A stretch of 64,000 nucleotides of DNA, from the NCBI GenBank assembly GCA_016213205.1, contig JACRAZ010000024.1:1-64000 (forward strand), read 5' to 3'. This stretch comes from Burkholderiales bacterium (GTDB taxonomy: Bacteria; Pseudomonadota; Gammaproteobacteria; Burkholderiales; Burkholderiaceae_C). A program made the translations under genes and the position numbers. Shown here in pieces: positions 18,908 through 28,620 of this stretch (positions are counted from its first letter, which is position 1; every line of letters starts with the position of its first letter). The notes beneath the pieces are model-generated. The model was not told the origin of the DNA. It saw only the letters and a list, made by a program, of their open reading frames with translations, and did no database searches.

Positions 18908-19351
18908 CTAGCGCGCATACGGATCGTGCAGGCCCAGCGCGGCCAGCACGGCCGTCTCGCGCGCCTCCATCGCGGCGGCCTCCTGCTCGTCGTGCTCATG
19001 GTCCCAGCCCTGGGCGTGCAGCGCGCCGTGCACCAGCAGGTGCGCGTAGTGCGCGGCAATGTCGAGGCCCTGCGCGCGCGCCTCCTCCTCCACCACCGGC
19101 GCGGCCAGCACCAGGTCGGCCACCACCACGGGTTCGCGCTGGTAGTCGAAGGTGAGCACGTTGGTCGTGTAGTCCTTGCCGCGGTAATCCCGGTTCAGCG
19201 CACGGCCCTCCTCGGCGCCGACGATGCGCACCGTGAGCTCCGCCGGTGCGTCGAGTGCCGCGCGCAACCAGCGCGCCACCTTGTGGCGCGGCAGCAGCGC
19301 CTTGTGGCGTGTGTCCGCAAACTGCAGCGAGAGCGCGAGCGTGGGCCTCAT
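18908..19351 (-). CDS. ybeY: Endoribonuclease YbeY
   Basis: A single-strand endoribonuclease of rRNA maturation and ribosome quality control. The 147-residue protein has the zinc motif [17 protein letters not shown] near residue 110-126 and the [16 protein letters not shown] substrate-binding segment. Its ATG overlaps the phoH stop codon by 4 nt (ATGA), the usual phoH-ybeY pairing. Confidence 0.96.
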   Translation of the reverse strand: MRPTLALSLQFADTRHKALLPRHKVARWLRAALDAPAELTVRIVGAEEGRALNRDYRGKDYTTNVLTFDYQREPVVVADLVLAAPVVEEEARAQGLDIAAHYAHLLVHGALHAQGWDHEHDEQEAAAMEARETAVLAALGLHDPYAR

Positions 19352-20304
19352 GGCGCCTTGCCCGCCGCATCGTAGGCCTCGACGATGCGCGCCACCAGCG
19401 GGTGGCGCACCACGTCGGCCGCGGTGAAGCGGGTGAACGCGATGCCACGCACGCCGGCGAGCACGCGCTCGGCATCCACCAGCCCGCTGGTGCTGCCGCG
19501 CGGCAGGTCGACCTGGCTCACATCGCCGGTGATCACCGCCCGCGAGCCGAAGCCGATGCGGGTGAGGAACATCTTCATCTGCTCGGCGGTGGTGTTCTGG
19601 GCTTCGTCCAGGATCACGAACGAGTGGTTCAGCGTGCGGCCTCGCATGAAGGCCAGCGGCGCGATCTCCAGCGTGCCCTTCTCGAAGGCGGCGCTGGTGC
19701 GCTCGAAGCCCATCAGGTCGTACAGCGCGTCGTACAGCGGGCGCAGGTAGGGGTCGACCTTCTGTGCCAGGTCGCCGGGCAGGAAGCCCAGGCGTTCGCC
19801 GGCCTCCACCGCGGGCCGCGTGAGCACGATGCGCTGGACGCTGCTGCGCTCGAGCGCGTCCACCGCACAGGCCACCGCGAGGTAGGTCTTGCCGGTGCCG
19901 GCCGGGCCGATGCCGAAGGTGATGTCGTGGCCCTGGATGTGCTGCAGGTAGCGCAGCTGGTTGGGCGTGCGGCCGCGCAGGTCGGCCCGCCGGGTGTGCA
20001 GCACGATCTCGGGCCCGCCGGGCAGCGCCATCGCGCCGCCGGCCGCGGGCTCGGTGCGGGCCTCCACCAGGGCGAGCTGCAGTGCCTCGGCCGGGATCGG
20101 GCGCGCCGCGCGCTGGTACAGGCGCTTGAGCAGCTCCACCGTGCGCTCGGCCACGGGGCGCTCGCCCTCGACCTGGAAGCTGGCCTCGCGGCGCTGGATG
20201 CGCACATCCAGCGCGATCTCGATCGTGCGCAGGTGTTCATCCAATGCGCCGCACAGGTGGGCGAGGCGGGGGTTGTCGACGGGATCGAAGGTGTGGCGCA
20301 GCAT
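19348..20304 (-). CDS. ybeZ: PhoH-family ATPase
   Basis: A 318-residue PhoH-like ATPase/putative RNA helicase that works with YbeY. It has Walker [36 protein letters not shown], the Walker B segment [20 protein letters not shown] and [14 protein letters not shown] chose ATG 20304 ([19 protein letters not shown]) because the upstream extension is arginine-rich and not conserved in type. It is divergent from the kinase gene at 20401. Confidence 0.92.
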   Translation of the reverse strand: MLRHTFDPVDNPRLAHLCGALDEHLRTIEIALDVRIQRREASFQVEGERPVAERTVELLKRLYQRAARPIPAEALQLALVEARTEPAAGGAMALPGGPEIVLHTRRADLRGRTPNQLRYLQHIQGHDITFGIGPAGTGKTYLAVACAVDALERSSVQRIVLTRPAVEAGERLGFLPGDLAQKVDPYLRPLYDALYDLMGFERTSAAFEKGTLEIAPLAFMRGRTLNHSFVILDEAQNTTAEQMKMFLTRIGFGSRAVITGDVSQVDLPRGSTSGLVDAERVLAGVRGIAFTRFTAADVVRHPLVARIVEAYDAAGKAP

Positions 20305-20400
20305 CGGCAGCAGTCTCGCGCCGACAAAGGGCGCGCTGGCGCGAATTGTCCAACGCTTCGTGCCGCGGCGGCAGCGGGGCATCCGGCAGAATCCGCGGCG

Positions 20401-22308
20401 ATGCCCGCCCCGCCGCCCCCTTCGTCACCGCCCCGCGGCCGGCCCGCGCCGGCCACCGCCCGCTGGTGCTGGCCGCTCGTGGCCCTGGTGCTGTGGCTCG
20501 GGCTGTGGCCGACCGCGCAGGCGCAATCGCTGGTGTTCCAGCAGGCGCTGGCCCTGCAGGTGGCCCCCGGCGTGCTGCCGGACTGGAGCCAGGCCCGCAG
20601 CACCGCGCTGCCGGACGACTGGTCGCTGTCGCGCCCGCGGTTCAGCGGCGTGGTGGTGTACCGGCTGGGCTTCGACGCCGAAGGTGCCGGCAACGGCAAC
20701 ACGCTCTACGCGCTGTACATCGAGCGCGCCTGCAGCACGCTGGAGGTGATGGTCAATGGCCAGCTCGCCTACCGCGGCGGCCGCATGCTGGAGCCGGTGT
20801 CGCGCAACTGCCAGCAGCCGCAGCTGGTGCCGGTGCCCGCGGGCATGTTGGTGGCGCGCGGCAACGCGGTGGACATCGCGGTGCGCGGCTTCGCGCTCGA
20901 CGAGGTGGGCTCGGCCCAGCGCGCGGGCGGGCTCTCGGCGATCGAGCTCGGGCCGCACGACGTGCTGGCGCAGCGCCACCAGCGCCGCATGGCGTTTGCC
21001 ATCCGGCTGCCCGAGGTGGTGAGCGGCACGCTGATGCTGATGGGCGGCTTCATGTTCGTGATGGGCTGGCTCAACCGCCGCCAGAGCTACCTGGCCTACT
21101 TCGGCGCGCTGATGCTGGGCTGGGCGCTGGTGCTCTCGCGGCTGTGGCTGACCGACCTGCCCTGGTCGCACCGCACGAGCGAGCTGATCCTCGCGGGCCT
21201 GATGAGCCTGATCACGCTGGCGGCGGTGCAGTTCCTGATGCGCTACTCGCAGCGCCGTGTGCGCTGGCTCGACATCGGCCTGCCGCTGCAGTGTGCCCTG
21301 ATGGCCACGAGCCTGGTCGCCGCCGGGCCGCAGCACCTGCACACCACCGCCTCGGCCTGGTTCACGCTGTTGTCGCTCGAGATCGTCGCCGCGGCGGCGT
21401 TCTACGTGTTCGACACCCACCGGCGCAACCAGCGCCAGCTGTGGCTGATGGGCCCGCTGCTGGCGGTGGTGGGCGTGGCGCTGGCCACCGAGTTCCTGGC
21501 GCTGCAGACACGCATCGATGCGCGCGTGGGCTTCGTCGCGCAACTGGTGCCCTCGCTGGTGTTCCTGGCGCTGGGCCTGCGGCTGGTGCAGCAGTACGGC
21601 CGCGCGCTCGAATCGGCCGAGCAGGGGCGCCAGGCGCTGGAAGAACGCATCCGCGAGGCCACCGCGCAGATCGAGCGCAACTTCGCACAACTGTCCGAGC
21701 TGAAGGTCGAGCAGGTGACCGATCGCGAGCGCAAGCGCATCGCCGCCGACCTGCACGACGACCTGGGCGCCAAGCTGCTGACCATCGTGCACACCAGCAG
21801 CGACGAGCGCATCTCCACGCTCGCGCGCGAAGCCCTGGAGGAGATGCGGCTGTCGGTGCGCGGCCTCACCGGCAAGCCGGTGCGGCTGTCCGACGCGCTG
21901 GGCGACTGGCGCGCCGAGGTGATCTCGCGGCTGGCGCAGTCCGGTGTCGAGGGCGAATGGCACGCCCCGGCCGACGACGAGCTGCCGCAGACCCTGTCGG
22001 CCCGCGCCTATGTGCAGACCACGCGCATCCTGCGCGAGGCGGTGAGCAACATCATCAAGCACAGCGGCGCCTCGCATTGCGCGGTGCGCTGCACGATCGC
22101 CGAGGGCGACTTCCAGCTCGTGATCCAGGACAACGGCAACGGCATCCCGATGGAGCTGGACGGCAAGCTCGACAAGGGCCACGGCATGGCCAGCATGAAG
22201 GGCCGGGCCAAGCAGTTGCAGGGCCAGTGCCTGGTGGAATCGGGCCCAGGCTACGGAACCGTGATACGTCTCACGCTGCCGCTGGATCGGCATGTCACGA
22301 TGGGCTGA
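20401..22308 (+). CDS. 7TM-type sensor histidine kinase (7TMR-DISM, HisKA_3)
   Basis: The 635-residue protein has an N-terminal signal or first helix, an extracytoplasmic carbohydrate-binding-like domain (about 45-190), seven predicted helices (about 200-400) and a coiled coil. The kinase core carries the phosphoacceptor His452 in [18 protein letters not shown] and an ATPase domain ([36 protein letters not shown]). The His is in the LHDxLG setting of NarX/DegS-like kinases, which pair with LuxR-type regulators; one is encoded 41 bp downstream. The ligand is unknown. Confidence 0.9.
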   Translation: MPAPPPPSSPPRGRPAPATARWCWPLVALVLWLGLWPTAQAQSLVFQQALALQVAPGVLPDWSQARSTALPDDWSLSRPRFSGVVVYRLGFDAEGAGNGNTLYALYIERACSTLEVMVNGQLAYRGGRMLEPVSRNCQQPQLVPVPAGMLVARGNAVDIAVRGFALDEVGSAQRAGGLSAIELGPHDVLAQRHQRRMAFAIRLPEVVSGTLMLMGGFMFVMGWLNRRQSYLAYFGALMLGWALVLSRLWLTDLPWSHRTSELILAGLMSLITLAAVQFLMRYSQRRVRWLDIGLPLQCALMATSLVAAGPQHLHTTASAWFTLLSLEIVAAAAFYVFDTHRRNQRQLWLMGPLLAVVGVALATEFLALQTRIDARVGFVAQLVPSLVFLALGLRLVQQYGRALESAEQGRQALEERIREATAQIERNFAQLSELKVEQVTDRERKRIAADLHDDLGAKLLTIVHTSSDERISTLAREALEEMRLSVRGLTGKPVRLSDALGDWRAEVISRLAQSGVEGEWHAPADDELPQTLSARAYVQTTRILREAVSNIIKHSGASHCAVRCTIAEGDFQLVIQDNGNGIPMELDGKLDKGHGMASMKGRAKQLQGQCLVESGPGYGTVIRLTLPLDRHVTMG

Positions 22309-22349
22309 GGCACTGCTACGATCGTCCGCACCCGTCGTTGGCTGCCTCC

Positions 22350-22997
22350 ATGAACAATATCCTGCTGCTCGAAGACCTGCACGAGATCCGCGCGTGGCTC
22401 AAGAGCCTGGTACTGCAGGTGTTCCCGCAGGCCCACATCACCGAATGTGCGCGGGTGCACGATGCGCTGGCCCATGTGTCGGCCCAGCGCTTCGACCTTG
22501 CGCTGATCGACCTGGGCCTGCCCGATGGCTCCGGCACCGATGTCGTGGCGGCACTGCGGGATGCACAACCCGATGCGCAATCGGTCGTCGTGACCATCCA
22601 CGACGACGACGACCACCTGTTCCCCGCGCTGCAGGCCGGCGCCTACGGCTACATCCTGAAGGAGCAGTCGCGCGAGCTGATCACCGAGCAGCTGCAGCGC
22701 ATCAGCCAGGGTGAACCGCCGCTGTCGCCTTCCATCGCGCGCAAGGTCATCAAGTACTTCGCCTCGCAGCCCAAGGAGCCGGTGTCCACGATGCCGGAGG
22801 TCGCGCTCACTGAGCGCGAGAGCGAGGTGCTGCTGCGCGTGGCCAAGGGCTTCACGCTGCCCGAGATCGGCGTGCAGCTGGGCCTGTCGCGCCACACCAT
22901 TGCCGACTACGTGAAGCAGATCTACCGCAAGCTCAACGTGAGCTCGCGTGCCGAGGCGGCGCTGGAAGCGCAGCGGCTCGGTCTGTTCCGGCGCTGA
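22350..22997 (+). CDS. NarL/LuxR-family response regulator
   Basis: The 215-residue protein has a receiver domain with phosphoacceptor Asp54 (LALIDLGLPDGSG), conserved Thr (VVTIHDDDD) and Lys (YILKEQ). A LuxR helix-turn-helix lies near residues 150-210 (LTERESEVLLRVAKGFTLPE, LSRHTIADYVKQIYRKL). It is the evident partner of the kinase just upstream. Targets are unknown. The gene ends 51 bp from the convergent chemosensory operon. Confidence 0.93.
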   Translation: MNNILLLEDLHEIRAWLKSLVLQVFPQAHITECARVHDALAHVSAQRFDLALIDLGLPDGSGTDVVAALRDAQPDAQSVVVTIHDDDDHLFPALQAGAYGYILKEQSRELITEQLQRISQGEPPLSPSIARKVIKYFASQPKEPVSTMPEVALTERESEVLLRVAKGFTLPEIGVQLGLSRHTIADYVKQIYRKLNVSSRAEAALEAQRLGLFRR

Positions 22998-23009
22998 GCG
23001 CCGGGACTG

Positions 23010-23039
23010 TCGCGCGCAAGAACTTCGCGCGCAAGAACG
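23010..23039. repeat. 15-bp tandem repeat between convergent genes
   Basis: TCGCGCGCAAGAACT (23010-23024) is followed by TCGCGCGCAAGAACG (23025-23039) and a partial third unit. It fills the gap between the response regulator stop and the EAL protein stop. No T-tract is present, so I do not call it a terminator. Confidence 0.7.
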
Positions 23040-23048
23040 TCGCGCACT

Positions 23049-24311
23049 TCAGGCGCGCGCGCCCACCAGCGGCGCCAACGCCCGCACGCGCCCGCGCTGC
23101 CCGGTGACCCAGCCCGGCAACTCGGCCGCCGGCATCGGCCTGGCGATCAGGTAGCCCTGCGCCAGGTCGCAGCCCAGCAGGCGCAACAGTTGCCAATCGG
23201 CCTGGGTCTCCACGCCTTCGGCCACCGTCACGATGCCCAGCCGGCGCCCCATGTCCAGCGAGCTCAGCAGGATGGCGCGGCGGTTCGGCCGCTGGCTCGC
23301 GCCGTGCACGAAGCTGCGGTCGATCTTCAGCTCGGTGAAGGGGCAGCGCGAGAGCATCTGCATCGACGAGTAGCCGATGCCGTAGTCGTCCATCGCGAGG
23401 CCGAAGCCCTGCAGGTTCAGCCGCGCCAGGTTGGCCAGCGAGCGGGTGCTCATCAGCGAGGTCTCGGTCACCTCCCAGGTCACCGCGTGCGGCGCGATGC
23501 CATGGCGGCTGACGCACCCGCTGAGCAGGCGGATGAAGCCGGCATCGGCCAGGTCGTCGGCCGAGAGGTTGATCGAGACGCCCAGCGCGGGCATCGTGCG
23601 CGCGAACTGCTGCAACTGCCGCAGCGATTGTTCGACGATGGCCAGCGTGAGGCGGGCCATCAGCGGCGTGCCCTCGATCTGCACAATGAAGCGCTGCGGC
23701 CCGAGCACGCCCAGCGTGGGGTGCTGCCAGCGCGCGAGCGCCTCGATGCCCTTCATCCGCCCGCTGCGCAGCGCGAGCTTGGGCTGGAAGTGCGGCACGA
23801 ATTCGCCGGCGTCCAGCGCGCGTTCGATCTCGGCCCGCTCGGCCGCGGCCGCGCCGCCGTCGGGCCGCGGGCCCGGGCGCGGTGCGGCGGGCTGCCAGGC
23901 TTCGTCCAGCAGCGGCAGCAGGTGCTCGCGCGTGACCGGCTTGGTCAGCGTGCCCAGCAGCCTGGTGCTGCGCTGTTCGTGCGCCAGGCGCTCCACGGTT
24001 TCCAGCAGGCGCGGGTCCAGCGCGCTGGTGACGATCAGGTGCTCGGCCAGTTCGTCCTCGGCCAGCCGGCACAGCAGCTCGATGCCGTCCATGCCGGGCA
24101 TCGCGATGTCGGTGATCACCAGGAACACGGGGTGGGCGGCGGCCTGCAGCGCACGCAGGGCTTCATGGCCGTCCGCGGCCTCGAGCACCTGCAGGAAGCC
24201 CATGTCCTGCAGCAGCGCCACCAGGTGTTGGCGCTGGGTGGCGCTGTCCTCGACCACCAGCACGCTCAGGCCCTGCAGCAGTGGCGGCGCGCTGCGCGCA
24301 TCGGATGTCAT
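23049..24311 (-). CDS. Receiver-EAL c-di-GMP phosphodiesterase
   Basis: The 420-residue protein has a CheY-like receiver (1-140, Asp68 in [12 protein letters not shown], Lys in TLTKPV) joined to an EAL domain (about 160-405). Metal and catalytic residues look intact: GIEALARW (Glu190), the Asn in SINLSADDL, the Asp pair in [11 protein letters not shown], Lys in ELKIDRSF and Glu in AEGVETQ. It should hydrolyse c-di-GMP under phosphorylation control. It is the last gene of the chemosensory operon and its start overlaps the cheB stop by ATGA, so CheA is a likely phosphodonor (inference). Confidence 0.92.
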   Translation of the reverse strand: MTSDARSAPPLLQGLSVLVVEDSATQRQHLVALLQDMGFLQVLEAADGHEALRALQAAAHPVFLVITDIAMPGMDGIELLCRLAEDELAEHLIVTSALDPRLLETVERLAHEQRSTRLLGTLTKPVTREHLLPLLDEAWQPAAPRPGPRPDGGAAAAERAEIERALDAGEFVPHFQPKLALRSGRMKGIEALARWQHPTLGVLGPQRFIVQIEGTPLMARLTLAIVEQSLRQLQQFARTMPALGVSINLSADDLADAGFIRLLSGCVSRHGIAPHAVTWEVTETSLMSTRSLANLARLNLQGFGLAMDDYGIGYSSMQMLSRCPFTELKIDRSFVHGASQRPNRRAILLSSLDMGRRLGIVTVAEGVETQADWQLLRLLGCDLAQGYLIARPMPAAELPGWVTGQRGRVRALAPLVGARA

Positions 24312-25402
24312 CGGAGGCCGCCTCCGCCCTGCGCGACGATCTCGCGCTCGATGGCCGCCAGCGGCACGCTCTTGTCCACCGCGCCGCGCCTGACCGCTTC
24401 GCGCGGCATGCCGTAGACGACGCAGCTTGCCTCGTCCTGCGCCACCGTGCGGGCGCCGGCCTGGCGCATCTCCAGCAGGCCGGCGGCGCCGTCGTCGCCC
24501 ATGCCCGTCATGATGATGCCCAGTGCATTGGCGCCGGCGCAGCGCGCCACCGAGCGGAACAGCACGTCCACCGAAGGCCGGTGGCGGCTCACCGGCGGGC
24601 CGTCCACCACCTCGACGAAGTACTGCGCGCCGGCCCGGCGCAGCAGCAGGTGGCGCCCGCCCGGCGCGATGAGTGCGCGGCCGGGCCGCACGCGGTCGTT
24701 GGTTTCGGCCTCCTTCACCTCGATGGCGCAGAGCTGGTCCAGCCGCTGCGCAAAGGCGGCGGTGAACTTCTCGGGCATGTGCTGCACGATCAGCAGGCCC
24801 GGGCACACGCGCGGCAGCGCGGCGAGCACCTGCTCCAGCGCCTGCGTGCCGCCGGTGGAGGTGCCGATGGCCACCACCTGCTCGGTGGTCTGCGCCATGG
24901 CGCGCGCGCCGCCGGCCGCGCCCGCCGCGGCGGGCAGGATGACATCGGCGCTTTGCTTTGGTGGCGGCGGCACCGCCGCGGCCCGCGCCGCCAGCCGCGA
25001 CACATTGGCGCGCGCGGCCGCCTTCACCGTGGACACCAGTTCGCCGGCGCTGTCCTGCAGGAAGCGCTTGAGGTCCAGCCGGGGCTTGGCCACCACCGCC
25101 ACCGCGCCGGCGGCCAGCGCCTCCACCGAGGTCCTGGCGCCCTTCTCGGTGAGCGTGGAGCAGATGACCACCGGCGTCGGCCGCTCGGCCATGATCTTGC
25201 GCAGGAAGGTCAGCCCGTCCATGCGCGGCATCTCGACATCGAGCACGATCACGTCGGGCCACTGCGTCTTCATGCGCTCGATCGCCAGCAGCGGGTCGGC
25301 CGCCGCGTGCAGCAGCTCGATGCCGGGCGCCGCCGCGAGCAGCCCGCCCAGCACCTGGCGCACCACGGCCGAGTCGTCGACGATCATCACCTGGATGCCC
25401 AT
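24308..25402 (-). CDS. cheB: Chemotaxis protein-glutamate methylesterase CheB
   Basis: CheB demethylates chemoreceptors for adaptation. The 364-residue protein starts at ATG 25402. Its receiver domain has Asp55 ([13 protein letters not shown]), followed by a linker rich in Ala/Pro. The methylesterase domain has the triad Ser182 ([12 protein letters not shown]), His208 ([11 protein letters not shown]) and Asp303 or 304 ([10 protein letters not shown]). It lies directly after cheR, with a 4-nt overlap to the EAL gene. Confidence 0.95.
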   Translation of the reverse strand: MGIQVMIVDDSAVVRQVLGGLLAAAPGIELLHAAADPLLAIERMKTQWPDVIVLDVEMPRMDGLTFLRKIMAERPTPVVICSTLTEKGARTSVEALAAGAVAVVAKPRLDLKRFLQDSAGELVSTVKAAARANVSRLAARAAAVPPPPKQSADVILPAAAGAAGGARAMAQTTEQVVAIGTSTGGTQALEQVLAALPRVCPGLLIVQHMPEKFTAAFAQRLDQLCAIEVKEAETNDRVRPGRALIAPGGRHLLLRRAGAQYFVEVVDGPPVSRHRPSVDVLFRSVARCAGANALGIIMTGMGDDGAAGLLEMRQAGARTVAQDEASCVVYGMPREAVRRGAVDKSVPLAAIEREIVAQGGGGLR

Positions 25403-25412
25403 GCGCGCCCCC

Positions 25413-26213
25413 TCACAGCCGCTGGTAGACCGAAGGTGCCAGCGCCCGCAGGCCATCGTGCAGGCCGGTCAGGGATTCGGAATGGCCGATCAGCAGGTGG
25501 CCGCCCCGGTTGAGGGCCGTCACCAGGCGGGCCACCACCTCGCGCTTGGTGTCGCTGTCGAAGTAGATCATCACGTTGCGCAGGAAGATCACGTCGAACG
25601 TGCCCAGCCCGGGCAGGGCCCGGACCAGGTTCTCCTGCGCGAAGCGCACCCGCTCGCGCAGCGCGCGCTGCACCAGCAGCGTGCCGGCCTGCGGCCCGGT
25701 GCCGCGCAGGCAGAAGCGCTGGCGGTAGGCCGGCGGAATGCCCTCGGTGCGGGTGTGCGGGTAGTGGCCGGCACGGGCACGCGCGAGCATGCGGGTGCTG
25801 ATGTCCGAGGCCAGCAGCTCCCAGCCGAGCTCGCCCTGCGCGTCGGCCAGCACCATGGCAATGCTGTAGGGCTCCTCGCCGCTGGAGCAGGCGGCGCTCC
25901 ACACCCGCAGCGGCCGGCCGGCCCGGCCGGCGTCCAGCGCCAGCGCGCGCAGCAGCTCGAAGTGCCGCGGCTCGCGGAAGAAGTAGGTCTCGTTGGTGGT
26001 GAGCAGGTCGATCGCCTGCTGCAGCTCGGCAGCCTCCTGCGGTGCCCGCAGCAGTGCGAGGTACTGCGCGTAGCTGGTGAGCCGGCGCTCGCGCAGGCGC
26101 CGCTCCAGCCGGCCGGTGACCAGGGCCTTCTTGTTGGCCGACAGGCTGATGCCCGCGGCCTCGTGGATGAAGGCCTGCACCTGCCGGAATTCGCGATCAC
26201 CGAGCTCGACCAT
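25413..26213 (-). CDS. cheR: Chemotaxis protein methyltransferase CheR
   Basis: CheR methylates receptor glutamates using S-adenosylmethionine. From ATG 26213 it has 266 residues. The N-terminal helical domain is followed by [19 protein letters not shown], the SAM motif [18 protein letters not shown] and [14 protein letters not shown]. No C-terminal pentapeptide-binding extension is apparent. It sits between cheW and cheB. Confidence 0.95.
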   Translation of the reverse strand: MVELGDREFRQVQAFIHEAAGISLSANKKALVTGRLERRLRERRLTSYAQYLALLRAPQEAAELQQAIDLLTTNETYFFREPRHFELLRALALDAGRAGRPLRVWSAACSSGEEPYSIAMVLADAQGELGWELLASDISTRMLARARAGHYPHTRTEGIPPAYRQRFCLRGTGPQAGTLLVQRALRERVRFAQENLVRALPGLGTFDVIFLRNVMIYFDSDTKREVVARLVTALNRGGHLLIGHSESLTGLHDGLRALAPSVYQRL

Positions 26214-26248
26214 GGCGCGCCGGGGGCTGGGCGTGAACCGGGGGCCGT

Positions 26249-26788
26249 TCAGGCCGCCACGGCCGCGAGCGGACGCAGCAGTGCCGGCGCCGACTCGGGC
26301 GCCACATCGGCCAGGCCGTCGATCGCGAGCACCTGCCGGATGTCCAGCAGGATCACGAAGCGGCCGTTCACCTTGCCCATGCCGGAGACGAAATCGGTGG
26401 CGATGGCCATGCCGAAGCTGGGCGGCGGCTCGATGTCTTCCGGCGCGATCTCCTGCACCGCATTGACCGAATCCACCACCAGGCCCACCACCTGCTGCTC
26501 GCCGCCGAGCGCGAGCTCGACGATCACGATGCAGCTGCGCTTGGTCACCGCGCCGGTGGCCTTGCCGAAGCGCACGGCGAGGTCCATCACCGGCACCACG
26601 GCGCCGCGCAGGTTGATCACGCCGCGGATGGTGCCGGGCATCATCGGCACGCTGGTGAGGCCGCCGTATTCGATGATTTCCTTGATCGACAGGATGCCGA
26701 TCGCATACACCTCGCCACGCAGCATGAAGGTGAGGTACTGCGTGGGGTCCTGGGCCGGGGCGCCGGCGGCTTGGGCAAGAGCGGTCAT
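26249..26788 (-). CDS. cheW: Chemotaxis coupling protein CheW
   Basis: CheW links receptors to CheA. I chose ATG 26788 because GGAGAG lies just upstream. The 179-residue protein is a single SH3-like CheW domain: YLTFMLRGEVYAIGILSIKE, GVINLRGAVVPVMDLAVRFG and GLVVDSVNAVQEI. The C-terminus is Ala/Pro-rich. It lies 29 bp after the MCP gene. Confidence 0.95.
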   Translation of the reverse strand: MTALAQAAGAPAQDPTQYLTFMLRGEVYAIGILSIKEIIEYGGLTSVPMMPGTIRGVINLRGAVVPVMDLAVRFGKATGAVTKRSCIVIVELALGGEQQVVGLVVDSVNAVQEIAPEDIEPPPSFGMAIATDFVSGMGKVNGRFVILLDIRQVLAIDGLADVAPESAPALLRPLAAVAA

Positions 26789-26817
26789 CGGGCTCTCCTT
26801 CGGGGGTGGCGGGGCGC

Positions 26818-28521
26818 TCAATACTTGACGAAGTGGGCTTCGTCCGGCTCGGCCTCGGCCGCCAGTGCACGTGCGGCCTGGCGCGCGCCGGCGCGCGGCG
26901 CCACCGGCGCGCCGCGCGCGGCGGCCTTGCGCAGTGCATTGCGCGCCACCACCCCGGGGCCTTCGGCCGCGCCGGTGGTCTTGAAGAACGCGATGATGCT
27001 TTGCAGCTCCTCGGCCTGGCCACTCATTTCCTCGGCGGTGGCGGCCAGTTGTTCTGAGCCGGTGGCGTTCTGTTGCGTGGTCTGGCTGAGCTGGGCGACG
27101 GCGGCGTTGATCTGCGCCACGCCGGAGGACTGTTCCTCCGACGCGGCGGTGATCTCCTGCACCAGGTCGGAGGTGCGCTTGATGTTGGGCACCATCTCGT
27201 CGAGCAGGCGGCCGGCGCGTTCGGCCAGCTCCACGCTGGAGCCGGCCACCTCGCCGATTTCCTGCGCCGCCACCTGGCTGCGTTCGGCCAGCTTGCGCAC
27301 CTCGGCGGCCACCACGGCGAAGCCCTTGCCGTGCTCACCCGCCCGCGCGGCCTCGATGGCGGCGTTCAGTGCCAGCAGGTTGGTCTGGTAGGCGATGTCG
27401 TCGATGATGACGATCTTCTTGGCGATCTGCTTCATCGCCGCCACGGTGGACTTCACCGCCTCGCCGCCCTCGGCGGCCTCGCTCGCGGCCTTGCTCGCCA
27501 TGGCGTCGGTGGCCTTGGCGTTTTCGGTGTTCTGGGAGATGGAGGCCGTCATCTGCTCGACCGAGGCGCTGGTTTCCTCCACGCCCGAGGCCTGCTCGGT
27601 GGCCGCCTGCGACAGCGTCTGCGCGGTGGCGTTCACCTGCTCGGCGGCGCTGCTCAGGCCGTTGGCGCCGCTGGACACCTCGGCCACCACGTGCGAGAGC
27701 TTCTCCACCATCTGCCGCATCGCGAACAGCAGGCTGCCGGTGTCGCCGTTCTTCAGCGCGATGTCCACCGTCAGGTCGCCGGCGGCCACCTTCTCGACGA
27801 TCAGCGCGGCATAGGCCGGGTCGCCGCCGAGCTGCTTCATCACGGCGCGCACGATGTACAGGCCCAGCAGCACCAGCAGCACCAGCGCGATGCCGCTCAC
27901 GCTGTACATCAGCAGCTGCGCGCGGGCCGACGATTCGTTGGCCTGCTTCACCGCGTTGTCGGCATAGGTATTGTTCAGGTCCACCAGCTTGCCCAGGCTG
28001 GCCTCGGCGGCGCTGAAGGCCGGCCGGTTGCCGACCAGAGCGCTGTGGAATTCGTCGAACAGCGCCTTGCGGCGGCTGGCGTTGTCGGCCTTGGCGATTT
28101 CCTTGGCCAGCACGGTGAGCTTGGCGTCACCGGCCTTCCAGACCTCCCACTCCTTGACGAACTGCTTCCACACCTGGGCCTCCTCGGGCTCCTGCGGCAA
28201 GGGCTCATAGAGCTTCCAGGCCTTGTCGGCGCGCGCCCAGGCGGCGGCCTTGCGGTCGATGGAAGGCTCGATGTCCTTCAGTTCCTGCGGGTACATGGCC
28301 AGTGCATCGACGGCGCGGCTGTTGGAGCGGATGGCCGTCTGCGCCTCGTTGATGATCTGCAGCGCGTTGATCGAGGGCAGGCGGTTGCCGCCCAGCTCGG
28401 CCAGCATGTCGGCGTCCTTCTTCAGGCCGATGAAGGCGATCAGGATCACCGACAGCAGGGCCAGCACGCCCACGCCCAGCAGCGCGAGGATCTTGGATTT
28501 CAAGGTGATGTTCGAAAACAT
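26818..28521 (-). CDS. Methyl-accepting chemotaxis protein
   Basis: The 567-residue receptor starts at ATG 28521 after AAAGGGAA. It has TM1 (about 9-33), a four-helix-bundle periplasmic sensor (about 35-185), TM2 (about 192-212), HAMP, and a cytoplasmic signalling hairpin with the tip [21 protein letters not shown] second Ala-rich tail ([20 protein letters not shown]) ends in HFVKY without a NWETF-type pentapeptide. It is the only classical receptor inside the operon, so it is probably the dedicated input to this CheA. Confidence 0.93.
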   Translation of the reverse strand: MFSNITLKSKILALLGVGVLALLSVILIAFIGLKKDADMLAELGGNRLPSINALQIINEAQTAIRSNSRAVDALAMYPQELKDIEPSIDRKAAAWARADKAWKLYEPLPQEPEEAQVWKQFVKEWEVWKAGDAKLTVLAKEIAKADNASRRKALFDEFHSALVGNRPAFSAAEASLGKLVDLNNTYADNAVKQANESSARAQLLMYSVSGIALVLLVLLGLYIVRAVMKQLGGDPAYAALIVEKVAAGDLTVDIALKNGDTGSLLFAMRQMVEKLSHVVAEVSSGANGLSSAAEQVNATAQTLSQAATEQASGVEETSASVEQMTASISQNTENAKATDAMASKAASEAAEGGEAVKSTVAAMKQIAKKIVIIDDIAYQTNLLALNAAIEAARAGEHGKGFAVVAAEVRKLAERSQVAAQEIGEVAGSSVELAERAGRLLDEMVPNIKRTSDLVQEITAASEEQSSGVAQINAAVAQLSQTTQQNATGSEQLAATAEEMSGQAEELQSIIAFFKTTGAAEGPGVVARNALRKAAARGAPVAPRAGARQAARALAAEAEPDEAHFVKY

Positions 28522-28620
28522 GGCGTTCCCTTTCAGGGTTCGGTCGGCCGGCACCGGGGCGCGGCGGCAAGGGGGTTCGGGGCCGGCAGCGTGCCGGGGC
28601 GTCGGGCCGGGCCCGAGGGT

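Noticed and set aside
19246..20400. N-terminal extension of the 7TM kinase over the phoH region
   Set aside because: The open frame runs on upstream, but the ATG at 20401 gives a proper signal/7TM start and the upstream part is antisense to phoH.
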